A stretch of DNA of 64,000 bases from Halomonas litopenaei (GTDB lineage Bacteria; Pseudomonadota; Gammaproteobacteria; Pseudomonadales; Halomonadaceae). The stretch is taken from assembly GCF_003045775.1 (NCBI RefSeq), contig NZ_PXNS01000004.1, forward strand, positions 186,001 through 250,000, read 5' to 3'. Positions 35,396 through 43,558 of this stretch are shown here, in pieces. The translations under genes and the position numbers were made by a program. Below the pieces are notes generated by a model. It worked only from the letters and a program-made list of their open reading frames with translations. It was not told the origin of the DNA and searched no databases. Each line of letters opens with the position of its first letter. The first letter of the stretch is position 1.

Positions 35396-35436
35396 CGATC
35401 AGGCCGCTCCCCACGGGGAGCGGCCTGATCGTTTTT
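35396..35436 (+). terminator. Terminator of the TRAP system 2 operon
   Basis: CGATCAGGCCGCTCCCC (35396-35412) and GGGGAGCGGCCTGATCG (35415-35431) form a perfect 17-bp stem with a two-base gap, followed by TTTTT. It separates the operon from the convergent TRAP system 3. Confidence 0.93.
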
Positions 35437-35472
35437 GGGCGCTTGGGAAATGCTATCGCGGGCGAGGCGACA

Positions 35473-36534
35473 TCAGGGTGCGTCGGCTGCATCGATGGCG
35501 TCGAGCATGCTCGCCAGCAGGGCTTCGCCTTCACTGCCGTAGCGCTCGCTGATCACCTCGCGCACCGCTGGCTGGGCCTTGTCGATAAAGGCCTGACGGG
35601 CCTCGGGGGTGATGGCGTTGACTTCCATGCCGTCGGCCAGCTTCGGCAGGCCGTTGTCGGAGGCCTCGATGATCCGCGACATCGAGCGGCCGGCGTCCAC
35701 CGCCACATCGGCGGCCCAGTCGATGACCTTCTGCTGCTCGGGGTCGAGCCCGTTGTAGAAGTCCTCGTTGATCAGCCAGATGTAGGGCGTGATCAGGTGG
35801 TTGCTGACGGTCAGGTAGGACTGCACCTCGTCGAAGTTGGCGAAGGACGTCTGCTGGATCGGGTTCATCTGGCCGTCGGCCACACCGGTCTGCAGCGCGG
35901 TATACACCTCGGACCAGGCCAGTGGCGTGGCCTCGGCCCCCAGGGCATTGATCATCGCTTCGTGGGTGGGCAGCGTCATGGTGCGAATGCGCAGTCCGTC
36001 CATGTCGTCGGTGGTCTCGATCGGACGCTGGGAGTTGGTGAACTGGAAGAAGCCGCCGCTGTCGAGCAGCCCCAGCACCTTGAGGCCGTCGGTCTCGGCT
36101 TCGAGGTCCTCGGCCAGGGCCTTGCCGAAGTCGCTGTCCAGGTCGATGACCTCGGTGGCCACCGCGATGTTGGGGAAGGCGAAGGGAATATCGAAGATGC
36201 CGATACGCGGATAGTGTTCCGCGACGCCACCGGCGGAAGAAATGGTGGACTGCACGATGCCCTGGCCGACCTGATTGATGACGTTGGCATCCTCGCCCAG
36301 CTGCCCGGCGGGGAAGATCTCGATCTGAATCTCGCCGTTGGTGGCGGTCTCCACCAGCTGCTTGAACACGGCGGTCATCGCGCCGGAGTTGCTGGCGGTG
36401 GGGTCCGGCGGATTGAGGTGGGCGATGCGCATGGTGGTCGCGGCCTGGGTCGAGGCGCTGGCGACCAGGGCGGCGGCGAGAGCGGCGCCCACCAGGGCAG
36501 TACGCGGGGCGACGGGGAGGGGCAGTCGAGACAT
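35473..36534 (-). CDS. dctP: TRAP transporter substrate-binding protein (DctP family), system 3
   Basis: 353 residues with a signal peptide ending near 'AALVASASTQA'. 'MRIAHLNPPDPTASNSGAMT', 'EIFPAGQLGED', 'LRIRTMTLPTHEAMINALGA' (carboxylate Arg) and 'VYTALQTGVADGQMNPIQQT' are DctP signatures. It is last in the dctQ-dctM-dctP order, after a 99-base gap with a hairpin, so it may be expressed at a different level from the permease. Confidence 0.93.
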   Translation of the reverse strand: MSRLPLPVAPRTALVGAALAAALVASASTQAATTMRIAHLNPPDPTASNSGAMTAVFKQLVETATNGEIQIEIFPAGQLGEDANVINQVGQGIVQSTISSAGGVAEHYPRIGIFDIPFAFPNIAVATEVIDLDSDFGKALAEDLEAETDGLKVLGLLDSGGFFQFTNSQRPIETTDDMDGLRIRTMTLPTHEAMINALGAEATPLAWSEVYTALQTGVADGQMNPIQQTSFANFDEVQSYLTVSNHLITPYIWLINEDFYNGLDPEQQKVIDWAADVAVDAGRSMSRIIEASDNGLPKLADGMEVNAITPEARQAFIDKAQPAVREVISERYGSEGEALLASMLDAIDAADAP

Positions 36535-36610
36535 GGTTCACTCCTTGCGTTGTTGTTGGCGCCCGCCGAGCGAGCCAGGCGCCTTGGGTGTTGCACTGCG
36601 TCGAGGACAA

Positions 36611-36627
36611 GCGGCGCCTGGCGCCGC
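36611..36627 (-). repeat. Hairpin between dctM and dctP of system 3
   Basis: GCGGCGCC and GGCGCCGC are separated by one base (usable loop CCTGG). It lies just downstream of dctM in the direction of transcription, with no T-run. Such structures often stabilise or reduce part of a polycistronic mRNA. Confidence 0.5.
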
Positions 36628-36633
36628 AATAGA

Positions 36634-37920
36634 TTAGCCCGCCAGTCCCAGCATGCGCGGGATGGCCAGACTGATGGGTTCCCAGTAGGCGGTGGCCAGC
36701 AGCACCAGCAGCTCGACCACGATGAAGGGCCACAGCGAGCGAGTGATCGATTCGATGCGCTCGCCGGTCACCGACGCCAGCACGAACAGGCAGGCGCCGA
36801 CCGGTGGTGTCATCAGCGAGATGGTCAGCGACAGGATGATGATCATGCCTGCGTGTACCGGCTCAAGCCCGATGGTCGCGGCCAGGGGGGCGAGCACCGG
36901 CGCCAGGATGATCAACGCAGCGTTGATATCCATGAACAGGCCGATGAACAGCAGCAGGGCGACGATCATCGTGACCACCACCACGGGTGACTGCGACACC
37001 GACAGGAAGGCGTCGGCGATCAGCTGGGGGATCTGATTGAAGGTCATCCACCAGCCGAGGATCGAGGCCGAGGCGATGATCAGGAAGATGACCCCGGTGA
37101 TCAGCGCGGTCCTCGCCAGCATCTCGTAGAGATCACGCCAGCCGATGTTGCGATAGCACACGCAGCCGACAAAGAGGGCGTAGAACACCGCCAGCGCAGC
37201 GGCTTCGGTGGGCGTGGTGATGCCGGTGAGGATGGCGCCGAGGATGAAGACCGGCAGGATCAGCGCCAGCAGGCTCAGGCGAAATTCCTTGAGAATACGA
37301 GCAAGGCTGGTGCCCTGTTCATCCTTGGGCAGGTTGAGGCGGCGGGCGGTGGCCGCGATCAGGCACATGCACACCAGACACAGCAGCAGCCCGGGGATGA
37401 TCCCGGCGGCGAACAGCCCGGCAATCGACACCCCCATCAGCGAGCCGTAGATGATGGCCAGGGTGGATGGGGGGATGATCGGACCGATGATGGAGCCGGC
37501 CGCCGTGACGGCGCAGGCGTAAGGGCCACTGTAGCCGGCCTTCTTCATTGCCGGCACGAGGGTATTGCCGAAGGCGGCGGCGTCGGCGGTGGCCGAGCCG
37601 GTGAGCCCGGCGAACATCACCGACGCCAGCATGTTGGAGTGGGCCATGCCGCCGCGCAGCCAGCCCACCAGTGACTGGGCGAAGTTGACCAGGTTCAGGG
37701 TCAGCCCGGAACGGTTCATGATCTCGCCGGCGAGGATGAAGAACGGCATCGCCAGGAACGGGAACAGGTTCAGCCCAGAAAAGAACTTGTCAGGGACCAT
37801 GGCGAGAAAACTGCCACCGCCCATGTCGACGAGTCCCAGCAGCCCGGCGACGCCGAGCACGATACCCACCGGCATGCCGATGACCAGCAGCAGAAAGAAG
37901 GCAGAGGCGACTAGCACCAT
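36634..37920 (-). CDS. dctM: TRAP transporter large permease (DctM), system 3
   Basis: 428 residues, about twelve helices. 'FLAMPFFILAGEIMNRSGLT', 'MFAGLTGSATADAAAFGNTL' and 'GPIIPPSTLAIIYGSLMGVS' are DctM signatures. It follows dctQ with 15 bases between. Confidence 0.94.
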   Translation of the reverse strand: MVLVASAFFLLLVIGMPVGIVLGVAGLLGLVDMGGGSFLAMVPDKFFSGLNLFPFLAMPFFILAGEIMNRSGLTLNLVNFAQSLVGWLRGGMAHSNMLASVMFAGLTGSATADAAAFGNTLVPAMKKAGYSGPYACAVTAAGSIIGPIIPPSTLAIIYGSLMGVSIAGLFAAGIIPGLLLCLVCMCLIAATARRLNLPKDEQGTSLARILKEFRLSLLALILPVFILGAILTGITTPTEAAALAVFYALFVGCVCYRNIGWRDLYEMLARTALITGVIFLIIASASILGWWMTFNQIPQLIADAFLSVSQSPVVVVTMIVALLLFIGLFMDINAALIILAPVLAPLAATIGLEPVHAGMIIILSLTISLMTPPVGACLFVLASVTGERIESITRSLWPFIVVELLVLLATAYWEPISLAIPRMLGLAG

Positions 37921-37935
37921 GAGGGCGACTCCTGT

Positions 37936-38448
37936 TCAGGTGCGCTCGAGCGCCGGTTGGGGGGACGTACGCTTCATGTCCTTCAGCGCAGACAGAGCGA
38001 GCTGCAGGCACGCCACTCCGGAGGCGATGGGGAGGATCAGGTAGGGGTAGCCCTTGGGAACCCCGAAGATCATGGTGGACTGACTGAAGCCGCGTTCGAC
38101 GTAGGTCAGGCTGTAGAAGAACATGACCGCGAAAAAGGCGATGCCGATAAGGTCGAAGGACAGCGCAAGAACACGCTGGAGAAGCGCCGGAAGTCGGTCG
38201 AAGAGTACCAGCATGCCGACATGCTGGCGCCGACATATCCCCATGGAGATTGCCAGCAACGCGACCCAGATCATCAGATAACGGGCCATCTCTTCGGTAA
38301 AGGTGAGGTTCCAGGGAAGGACATAGCGGGCGAGGATGCCGGTCCAGACGGTGACGACCAGAACGGCGAGCAGAATGACGCAGCAACGCTCCACCCATTG
38401 GTCCAGGGTGTGGCTCAGTCGTGCCGCCAGGTCAAGGGTTCGTGACAT
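37936..38448 (-). CDS. dctQ: TRAP transporter small permease (DctQ), system 3
   Basis: 170 residues with four predicted membrane helices. 'VWTGILARYVLPWNLTFTEE' and 'YLMIWVALLAISMGICRRQH' are DctQ-type. First gene of the system 3 operon. Confidence 0.9.
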   Translation of the reverse strand: MSRTLDLAARLSHTLDQWVERCCVILLAVLVVTVWTGILARYVLPWNLTFTEEMARYLMIWVALLAISMGICRRQHVGMLVLFDRLPALLQRVLALSFDLIGIAFFAVMFFYSLTYVERGFSQSTMIFGVPKGYPYLILPIASGVACLQLALSALKDMKRTSPQPALERT

Positions 38449-38770
38449 GGTGATTGGCTCCCGTCGTGTCTTGTGTTTGTTCTTTACATCTTTGGTGCCA
38501 GAGTCGGGTTTCTATCGGTTTTTCAGTATTTTGCTGTGTTCAATGTTCCCTTTTTCGACCTGATAAAGCTCGAGGCGATAATAAATGGTGCAAGCGGATG
38601 TTCACCTTGGTGCAGACTGACTTTCGCGCTTGAACCCTTGTGGTGAATGTGTCGGTTTATCAGAATATAGGGTTTCTAGAAATTTTCCGTCATGAGATAA
38701 GTAGTCACTGGGTTAACGGCTTTTTTGGCACATGATTGTCCCCGTATATTCATCACTACAGAAGATATTG
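38449..38770. other. Promoter interval of TRAP system 3
   Basis: 322 bases between rpiR (ending at 38771) and the dctQ start, both on the minus strand. It is AT-rich relative to neighbours and should hold the TRAP promoter. A TTTC-TA-GAAA dyad lies near 38675. It does not contain the TGAAA-N6-TTTCA palindrome found upstream of rpiR. No gene is visible. Confidence 0.4.
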
Positions 38771-39844
38771 TTACAGCCTGGAGAGCTCATCCAGGCTGTC
38801 ATGAAGCGCTTCGACTTCCCTCAGGCGCTGCTGACAGGTATCGATATTCTGACGGTAAAAAATGGTGCAGATCGCCTGGATCATGCTGAGGCAGGAGGCG
38901 TAGCTGTCGAAGGGTGAAGCCGAGGCCACCCGTGCTTCCAGGCGCCAGTCGCCTGCCAGGGTGGTCGGGCAGGTCGGATCGACCAGCAGCAGGGTCTTGG
39001 CTCCCTGCTGACGGCAGCAGTCGAGCAGGCTGGTCTCCTGGCCGGTGCGTCGCCTCAGCGCGATCAGTATCACCAGATCATCCGCTCCTACGTCGACCAG
39101 GTCCTCGCCGAGGGTCTGGCCTGGCCGGGGCAGCAGCTGGACATCGGGCCTGAGCAATTGCAATTGACGATGAAAGAAGCTCGCCAGCATCTGGCTGTTG
39201 CGAAACCCCGCTAGATGTACCCGGGGCGCCTTGCCCAGGGCCGAGATGGCCTCGCCTAGCGCCGCCTGGTCCAGCTCGGCGAAGCTGCGCGCCAGGTTGT
39301 CCTGTTCCTGCGCCAGGTGCATCCCGAGTGCGCTATCCGCATCGAGCCCGCCCAGTGCACTCTGGCTCCCTGACAGCGCTTGGCCCTCCGTCCCGCGTGC
39401 CGACGGCTGGCGCGAGCTGCCGCCCTGGGCGGCACTTTCCAGGCCGGTACCCTGCTCAAGCGCACCGCTGTCATGGCCGGTGGCGTTCTGGCCTGTCGCA
39501 CTGTTGTTGCCAGGAGCCGGTCGACGGGCCTCGGTGGCGCTGGACAGGTACAGCGGCGAGCCCCAGCGCTGGGCGTCACGCACCTGCTGTCTGGCCTCGT
39601 TGAAGTCGCGGTAGCCGAGCCGGCGAAACAGGCGTGACGCCGCCGCTCGAGAGGTACCGGCGGCCTCGGCCAGTTCTCCCGCACCGTAGCGCGAGATGTC
39701 ACCGGGAAAGTTCAGCAGCAGCTCGGCCAGTCGGCGCTCCGCCGGAGGCAGGTCCTGGTGGTGGGCGCGTAGCCTGGCTTCGAGGCTCTGTTCGTGGCTG
39801 AGGCTCTGTTCGTGGCTCATGTCGGCGTGGGTCGTGTCGGTCAT
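38771..39844 (-). CDS. MurR/RpiR family transcriptional regulator
   Basis: 357 residues. The N-terminal helix-turn-helix is RpiR type ('LPPAERRLAELLLNFPGDIS', 'AGELAEAAGTSRAAASRLFR'), and the C-terminal part is an SIS domain ('VHLAGFRNSQMLASFF', 'GADDLVILIALRRRTG'). Between them lies a roughly 65-residue Gly/Ser/Gln/Ala-rich linker, longer than usual. The N terminus has a repeat 'SHEQSLSHEQSLE'. It is divergent from dpaL and shares an intergenic region with two palindromes, so it probably represses the dpaL operon and perhaps itself. Confidence 0.88.
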   Translation of the reverse strand: MTDTTHADMSHEQSLSHEQSLEARLRAHHQDLPPAERRLAELLLNFPGDISRYGAGELAEAAGTSRAAASRLFRRLGYRDFNEARQQVRDAQRWGSPLYLSSATEARRPAPGNNSATGQNATGHDSGALEQGTGLESAAQGGSSRQPSARGTEGQALSGSQSALGGLDADSALGMHLAQEQDNLARSFAELDQAALGEAISALGKAPRVHLAGFRNSQMLASFFHRQLQLLRPDVQLLPRPGQTLGEDLVDVGADDLVILIALRRRTGQETSLLDCCRQQGAKTLLLVDPTCPTTLAGDWRLEARVASASPFDSYASCLSMIQAICTIFYRQNIDTCQQRLREVEALHDSLDELSRL

Positions 39845-39874
39845 GAAAGCAGTATGGCACGTGGTAAAGCGATG

Positions 39875-39919
39875 TGAAAATGTATTTTCAATAATTGACA
39901 AAGTGAAAATATGGTTTCA
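39875..39919. promoter_or_regulatory. Two TGAAA-N6-TTTCA palindromes, candidate RpiR operators
   Basis: TGAAAATGTATTTTCA (39875-39890) is a 16-base palindrome with perfect 7-base arms. TGAAAATATGGTTTCA (39904-39919) is a second copy with one internal mismatch pair. Start-to-start spacing is 29 bases. The second copy overlaps the spacer of the candidate dpaL promoter. Both lie between rpiR and dpaL. Confidence 0.65.
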
Positions 39920-39923
39920 GATT
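39895..39923 (+). promoter_or_regulatory. Candidate sigma-70 promoter of the dpaL operon
   Basis: Perfect -35 TTGACA (39895-39900), a 17-base spacer and a weak -10 CAGATT (39918-39923). The spacer is occupied by the second TGAAA palindrome, so a bound regulator would block RNA polymerase. Confidence 0.5.
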
Positions 39924-40040
39924 GAGGTGAGATATTCAGGCCAGGTGACCTTTGCCAGGCCAGGGCCCCACCGCCCTCGCTTTGCCCGCCACCCCGCGCA
40001 CGGGCTCGACGACCGCTTCCCACCGACTCCAGGAGACCCC

Positions 40041-41270
40041 ATGACCGCGCTGATCGAACATTCCCGCTGGCGCCACGTCGCCAACCCACGCGTGACGCCC
40101 GGTGCGCCCATCGGCGAGCGTCAGCGCGCGATCCTCCACCAGGCAGCGCTCGAGCAGGCGCGGGACGAGATACGCCGCTGGCCCGGCTACGCCGCGACCC
40201 CGCTGGTGGGCCTCGACGGCCTGGCGGCGGCGGCGGGAGTGGCGGCGATCCACTACAAGGACGAGTCGGAGCGCTTCTCGCTAAAAAGCTTCAAGGCCCT
40301 CGGCGGCGCCTACGCGGTGCTGCGGTTGATCAAGCGTCGGCTCGGCGAGCAGGTCACCAGCGAGGCGCTGATGGCCGGCGAGTATCGCGACGCGCTGGAC
40401 GGTTTGACCGTGTGCTGTGCTACCGACGGCAACCATGGTCGCTCGGTGGCCTGGGGCGCTCGTCAGTTCGGCGTGCGCTGCGTGATCTATCTGCACGCCA
40501 CCGTCTCCCCGGGCCGGGAACAGGCCATCGCCGACTTCGGTGCCGAGATCCGCCGGGTCGCCGGCAACTACGATGATTCGGTCCGTCAGGCCGCCAGCGA
40601 CGCGGCCGAATACGGCTGGTTCGTGGTGTCGGACACCTCGTATCCCGGCTACATGGAGGTGCCACGGGATGTGATGCAGGGCTACAGCGTGATGGTCGAT
40701 GAGGCGGTGGATCAGCTCGATCAGCCGCCCACCCACTGCTTCGTCCAGGGCGGTGTGGGGGGGCTCGCCGCCGCGACCCTGGCCCAGCTGTGGGAGGCCT
40801 ATGGGGTGAATCGTCCGCGCGTGATCGTGGTCGAGCCGGAGCGCGCTGCCTGTCTGCTGGAAAGCGCCCGCAGCGGCGAGCCGGTGGCGGTCGACGGCGA
40901 CCTCGATACCCTGATGGCGGGGCTCGCCTGTGGCGAGGTGTCGCTGCTGGCCTGGGAGGTGCTCGATGAAGGCATCGACGACTATCTGGCGGTCAGTGAT
41001 GAAGCGGCGGTGGAGGCGATGAAGCTGCTGGCCGAGGGCGTTGGCGGCGATCCGGCGCTGGTCGCCGGGGAAAGCGCGGTCGCCGGTCTGGTGGGGTTGC
41101 TGCTGGCTAGTCAAGAGCCGGATCTGGGCGCCCGGTTGGGCCTCGATGGCAATAGCCGAGTGCTGCTGATCGGCAGTGAAGGTGCCACCGACGCCGAGGT
41201 CTATCGTGAACTGGTCGGTGCCAGCGCCGAGGACGTCATCGCACGCGGGAGGGCCAACCATGTGGAATGA
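40041..41270 (+). CDS. dpaL: Diaminopropionate ammonia-lyase
   Basis: 409 residues, fold-type II PLP enzyme that converts 2,3-diaminopropionate to pyruvate and ammonia. 'HYKDESERFSLKSFKALGGA' holds the PLP Lys (about residue 84), 'CCATDGNHGRSVAWGA' the cofactor-binding region, 'FVVSDTSYPGYMEVPRDVMQ' a family-specific segment, and 'FVQGGVGGLAA' the phosphate loop. Length is close to E. coli YgeX. The ATG is preceded by AGGAG. The stop overlaps the next gene's start by 11 bases. No hydantoinase is present. Confidence 0.92.
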   Translation: MTALIEHSRWRHVANPRVTPGAPIGERQRAILHQAALEQARDEIRRWPGYAATPLVGLDGLAAAAGVAAIHYKDESERFSLKSFKALGGAYAVLRLIKRRLGEQVTSEALMAGEYRDALDGLTVCCATDGNHGRSVAWGARQFGVRCVIYLHATVSPGREQAIADFGAEIRRVAGNYDDSVRQAASDAAEYGWFVVSDTSYPGYMEVPRDVMQGYSVMVDEAVDQLDQPPTHCFVQGGVGGLAAATLAQLWEAYGVNRPRVIVVEPERAACLLESARSGEPVAVDGDLDTLMAGLACGEVSLLAWEVLDEGIDDYLAVSDEAAVEAMKLLAEGVGGDPALVAGESAVAGLVGLLLASQEPDLGARLGLDGNSRVLLIGSEGATDAEVYRELVGASAEDVIARGRANHVE

Positions 41271-42516
41271 TCTGCGTATCGACGGCGAACGCCTGTGGCA
41301 GCGACTGAACGAATTGGGCGAGATCGGCGCGTTGCCGGGGGGCGGAGTCTGCCGCCTGGCGTTGAGCGAGGAAGATCGCCTGGGCCGTGAGCGAGTGATG
41401 GGCTGGATGCAGGAACTCGGCCTCGAGATTCACCAGGACGCCATCGGCAATGTGTTTGGTCTGCGTCCGGGGCAGCAGCCCGGCCCACCGGTGATGACGG
41501 GGTCGCATATCGATACCGTGCGCACGGGAGGCCTCTACGACGGCAATCTTGGGGTGCTGGCCGGTCTCGAGGTGGTCCAGACGCTCAATCAGGCCGGTAT
41601 CGAGACGCGCCGGCCGCTGTGCGTGGCCTTCTTTACCAATGAGGAAGGCGCGCGTTTCGCGCCGGACATGATGGGCAGCCTGGTCTATGTGGGCGGCATG
41701 CCACTGGAGCAGGCGCTGTCCACCCGCGGGATCGACGGCGAGAGCGTGGCCGATTGCCTGACGCGTATCGGTGCCGTGGGCGAGCGGCCGGTGGGCCGTC
41801 CCGAGGCGCACGCCTTTGTCGAGCTGCACGTGGAACAGGGGCCGGTGCTTGAACAGCAGGGCATCACCATCGGCGCGGTAGAGCAGGTACAAGGCATTTC
41901 CTGGTCGGAGTATCGCTTCGACGGCTGCTCCAATCACGCCGGCACCACGCCGATGTCGCTGCGACGTGACGCTGCCCATGGGGCGGTGGCCACCGCCGCC
42001 TACGTCCGGCAACGCGTCGAGCAGGCAGGTGGCCATCAGGTGGGCACCGTGGGACGTATGGCGTTCACCCCGGATCTGATCAACGTGGTCCCCCTGAGCG
42101 CCAGCATGACGGTGGATCTTCGCAATACCGACGATAGCGTGCTGCGCCAGGTCGAAGAGGACGTGGAGCGCTTCGCCCGGCAGGTCGCCGAAGAGGAGGG
42201 TCTGGCGTTCGAGCGACGCTCCCTGGCCCGCTTCGAGCCGGTGGACTTCGATCCTGAAGTGGTGGGGCTGGTCGAGACCACCGCGCGCCGCCTGGGCTAC
42301 AGCGTGCGTCGCATGCCCAGCGGCGCCGGCCACGACGCCCAGATGCTGGCGCGGGTCTGTCCAACGGCGATGATCTTTGTGCCGAGCGTGGGCGGCATCA
42401 GTCACAACATCGAGGAGTACACCGCGCCCGAGGATGTCGCCGCGGGAGCCAACGTGCTGCTGCAGGTGCTGCTCGAGCTGTGCCAGTCCCCTGACGTCCC
42501 GAGAGAGAATCCATGA
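41260..42516 (+). CDS. M20 family N-carbamoyl-L-amino-acid hydrolase type amidohydrolase
   Basis: 418 residues, dizinc M20 family amidohydrolase. Metal ligands are visible in 'MTGSHIDTVRTGGLYDGNLG' (His, Asp), 'FTNEEGARF' (Glu-Glu), 'FVELHVEQGPVLEQQG' (His) and 'GGISHNIEEYT' (C-terminal His). The lid domain contains 'CSNHAGTTPMSLRRDAAHGA'. This group includes N-carbamoyl-L-amino-acid hydrolases, allantoate amidohydrolases and ureidopropionases; the neighbouring D-carbamoylase favours the first. Stop overlaps the next start by four bases. Confidence 0.88.
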   Translation: MWNDLRIDGERLWQRLNELGEIGALPGGGVCRLALSEEDRLGRERVMGWMQELGLEIHQDAIGNVFGLRPGQQPGPPVMTGSHIDTVRTGGLYDGNLGVLAGLEVVQTLNQAGIETRRPLCVAFFTNEEGARFAPDMMGSLVYVGGMPLEQALSTRGIDGESVADCLTRIGAVGERPVGRPEAHAFVELHVEQGPVLEQQGITIGAVEQVQGISWSEYRFDGCSNHAGTTPMSLRRDAAHGAVATAAYVRQRVEQAGGHQVGTVGRMAFTPDLINVVPLSASMTVDLRNTDDSVLRQVEEDVERFARQVAEEEGLAFERRSLARFEPVDFDPEVVGLVETTARRLGYSVRRMPSGAGHDAQMLARVCPTAMIFVPSVGGISHNIEEYTAPEDVAAGANVLLQVLLELCQSPDVPRENP

Positions 42517-43433
42517 GTCGACATATCGTGGTAGGCGCGGCCCAGTTGGGCCCCATCGCACGCAGTGAGCCACGCTCCCGGGTGATCGAGCGGATGCTGG
42601 CGCTGCTGCACAAGGCGCACCGGCGTGGCGCGACCCTGCTGGTGTTTCCCGAACTGGCCTTGACCACCTTCTTTCCCCGCTGGTTTTTCGACGATGCCGA
42701 TGAACTCGATGGTTTCTACGAAGGCGAGATGCCGGGGGAGGCCACCAGGCCCCTGTTCGAGGCGGCCAGGCAACTGGGTATCGGCTTCTACCTGGGCTAC
42801 GCCGAACGCATCGAGTCGGGAGGCCGGGTGCACCGTTACAACACCTCGATCCTGGTCGACCAGGCCGGTGAGCTGGTGGGCAAGTATCGCAAGGTGCATC
42901 TGCCGGGCCATCATGAGCACGAACCCTGGCGGCCCTTCCAGCATCTGGAGAAGCGCTACTTTGAACCTGGCGAGGACGGCTTTGGCTGCTGGGAGGCCTT
43001 CGGCGGCAAGATGGGCATGGCGCTGTGCAATGATCGCCGCTGGCCGGAGACCTACCGGGTCAGCGCACTCAAGGGGGTCGAGCTGCTGATGCTGGGCTAC
43101 AACACCCCGATCCACTATCCGCCGGTGCCGGAGCATGACCACCTGCAGGGCTTCCACAATCATCTGTGCATGCAGGCCGGGGCCTACCAGAACGGCATGT
43201 GGGTGGTGGGCGTCGCCAAGGCGGGCCGCGAAGAAGGCTGCGACCTGCTGGGGCAGAGCTGCATCATCGCCCCCACCGGCGAGATCGTCGCCATGGCCAG
43301 CACCCTGGAGGATGAGCTGATCGTCCACGAATGCGACCTGGACCGCACCCGGGAAATACGAGAGCACATCTTCAACTTCCGCCTGCACCGGCGACCGGAG
43401 TGCTACGGCGTACTGGTGGACGACGATCAATAG
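42513..43433 (+). CDS. N-carbamoyl-D-amino-acid hydrolase (D-carbamoylase)
   Basis: 306 residues of the nitrilase superfamily. The catalytic triad is present: Glu in 'VFPELALTTFFPRWFF' (about residue 47), Lys in 'GKYRKVHLPGHHEHE' (about 127) and Cys in 'ALCNDRRWPETYRV' (about 171). 'PFQHLEKRYFEPGEDGFG' and 'LREHIFNF'-like 'IREHIFNFRLHRRPECYG' match Agrobacterium D-carbamoylase almost segment by segment, so this specific name is justified. It releases D-amino acids from N-carbamoyl-D-amino acids. Last gene of the dpaL operon. Confidence 0.92.
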   Translation: MSRHIVVGAAQLGPIARSEPRSRVIERMLALLHKAHRRGATLLVFPELALTTFFPRWFFDDADELDGFYEGEMPGEATRPLFEAARQLGIGFYLGYAERIESGGRVHRYNTSILVDQAGELVGKYRKVHLPGHHEHEPWRPFQHLEKRYFEPGEDGFGCWEAFGGKMGMALCNDRRWPETYRVSALKGVELLMLGYNTPIHYPPVPEHDHLQGFHNHLCMQAGAYQNGMWVVGVAKAGREEGCDLLGQSCIIAPTGEIVAMASTLEDELIVHECDLDRTREIREHIFNFRLHRRPECYGVLVDDDQ

Positions 43434-43436
43434 ACC

Positions 43437-43460
43437 AAAAAAAACCGCCCCGAGGGGCGG
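43437..43460 (-). terminator. Terminator for the ahpF transcript
   Basis: On the minus strand CCGCCCC, a TC loop and GGGGCGG are followed by eight T (A-run 43437-43444 on the plus strand). It begins about 100 bases after the ahpF stop. A second CACGACC/GGTCGTG hairpin lies at 43470-43488. The same stem could also serve the dpaL operon from the other side, but without a T-run. Confidence 0.8.
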
Positions 43461-43558
43461 CAGGCTAGTCACGACCTTCCTGGTCGTGGACACCGCGGCC
43501 AAGAAAGCCAGACGGTGTCTTCAGGGAACACGGCTTTGTCGTGGTCGAGGGCTCGACC

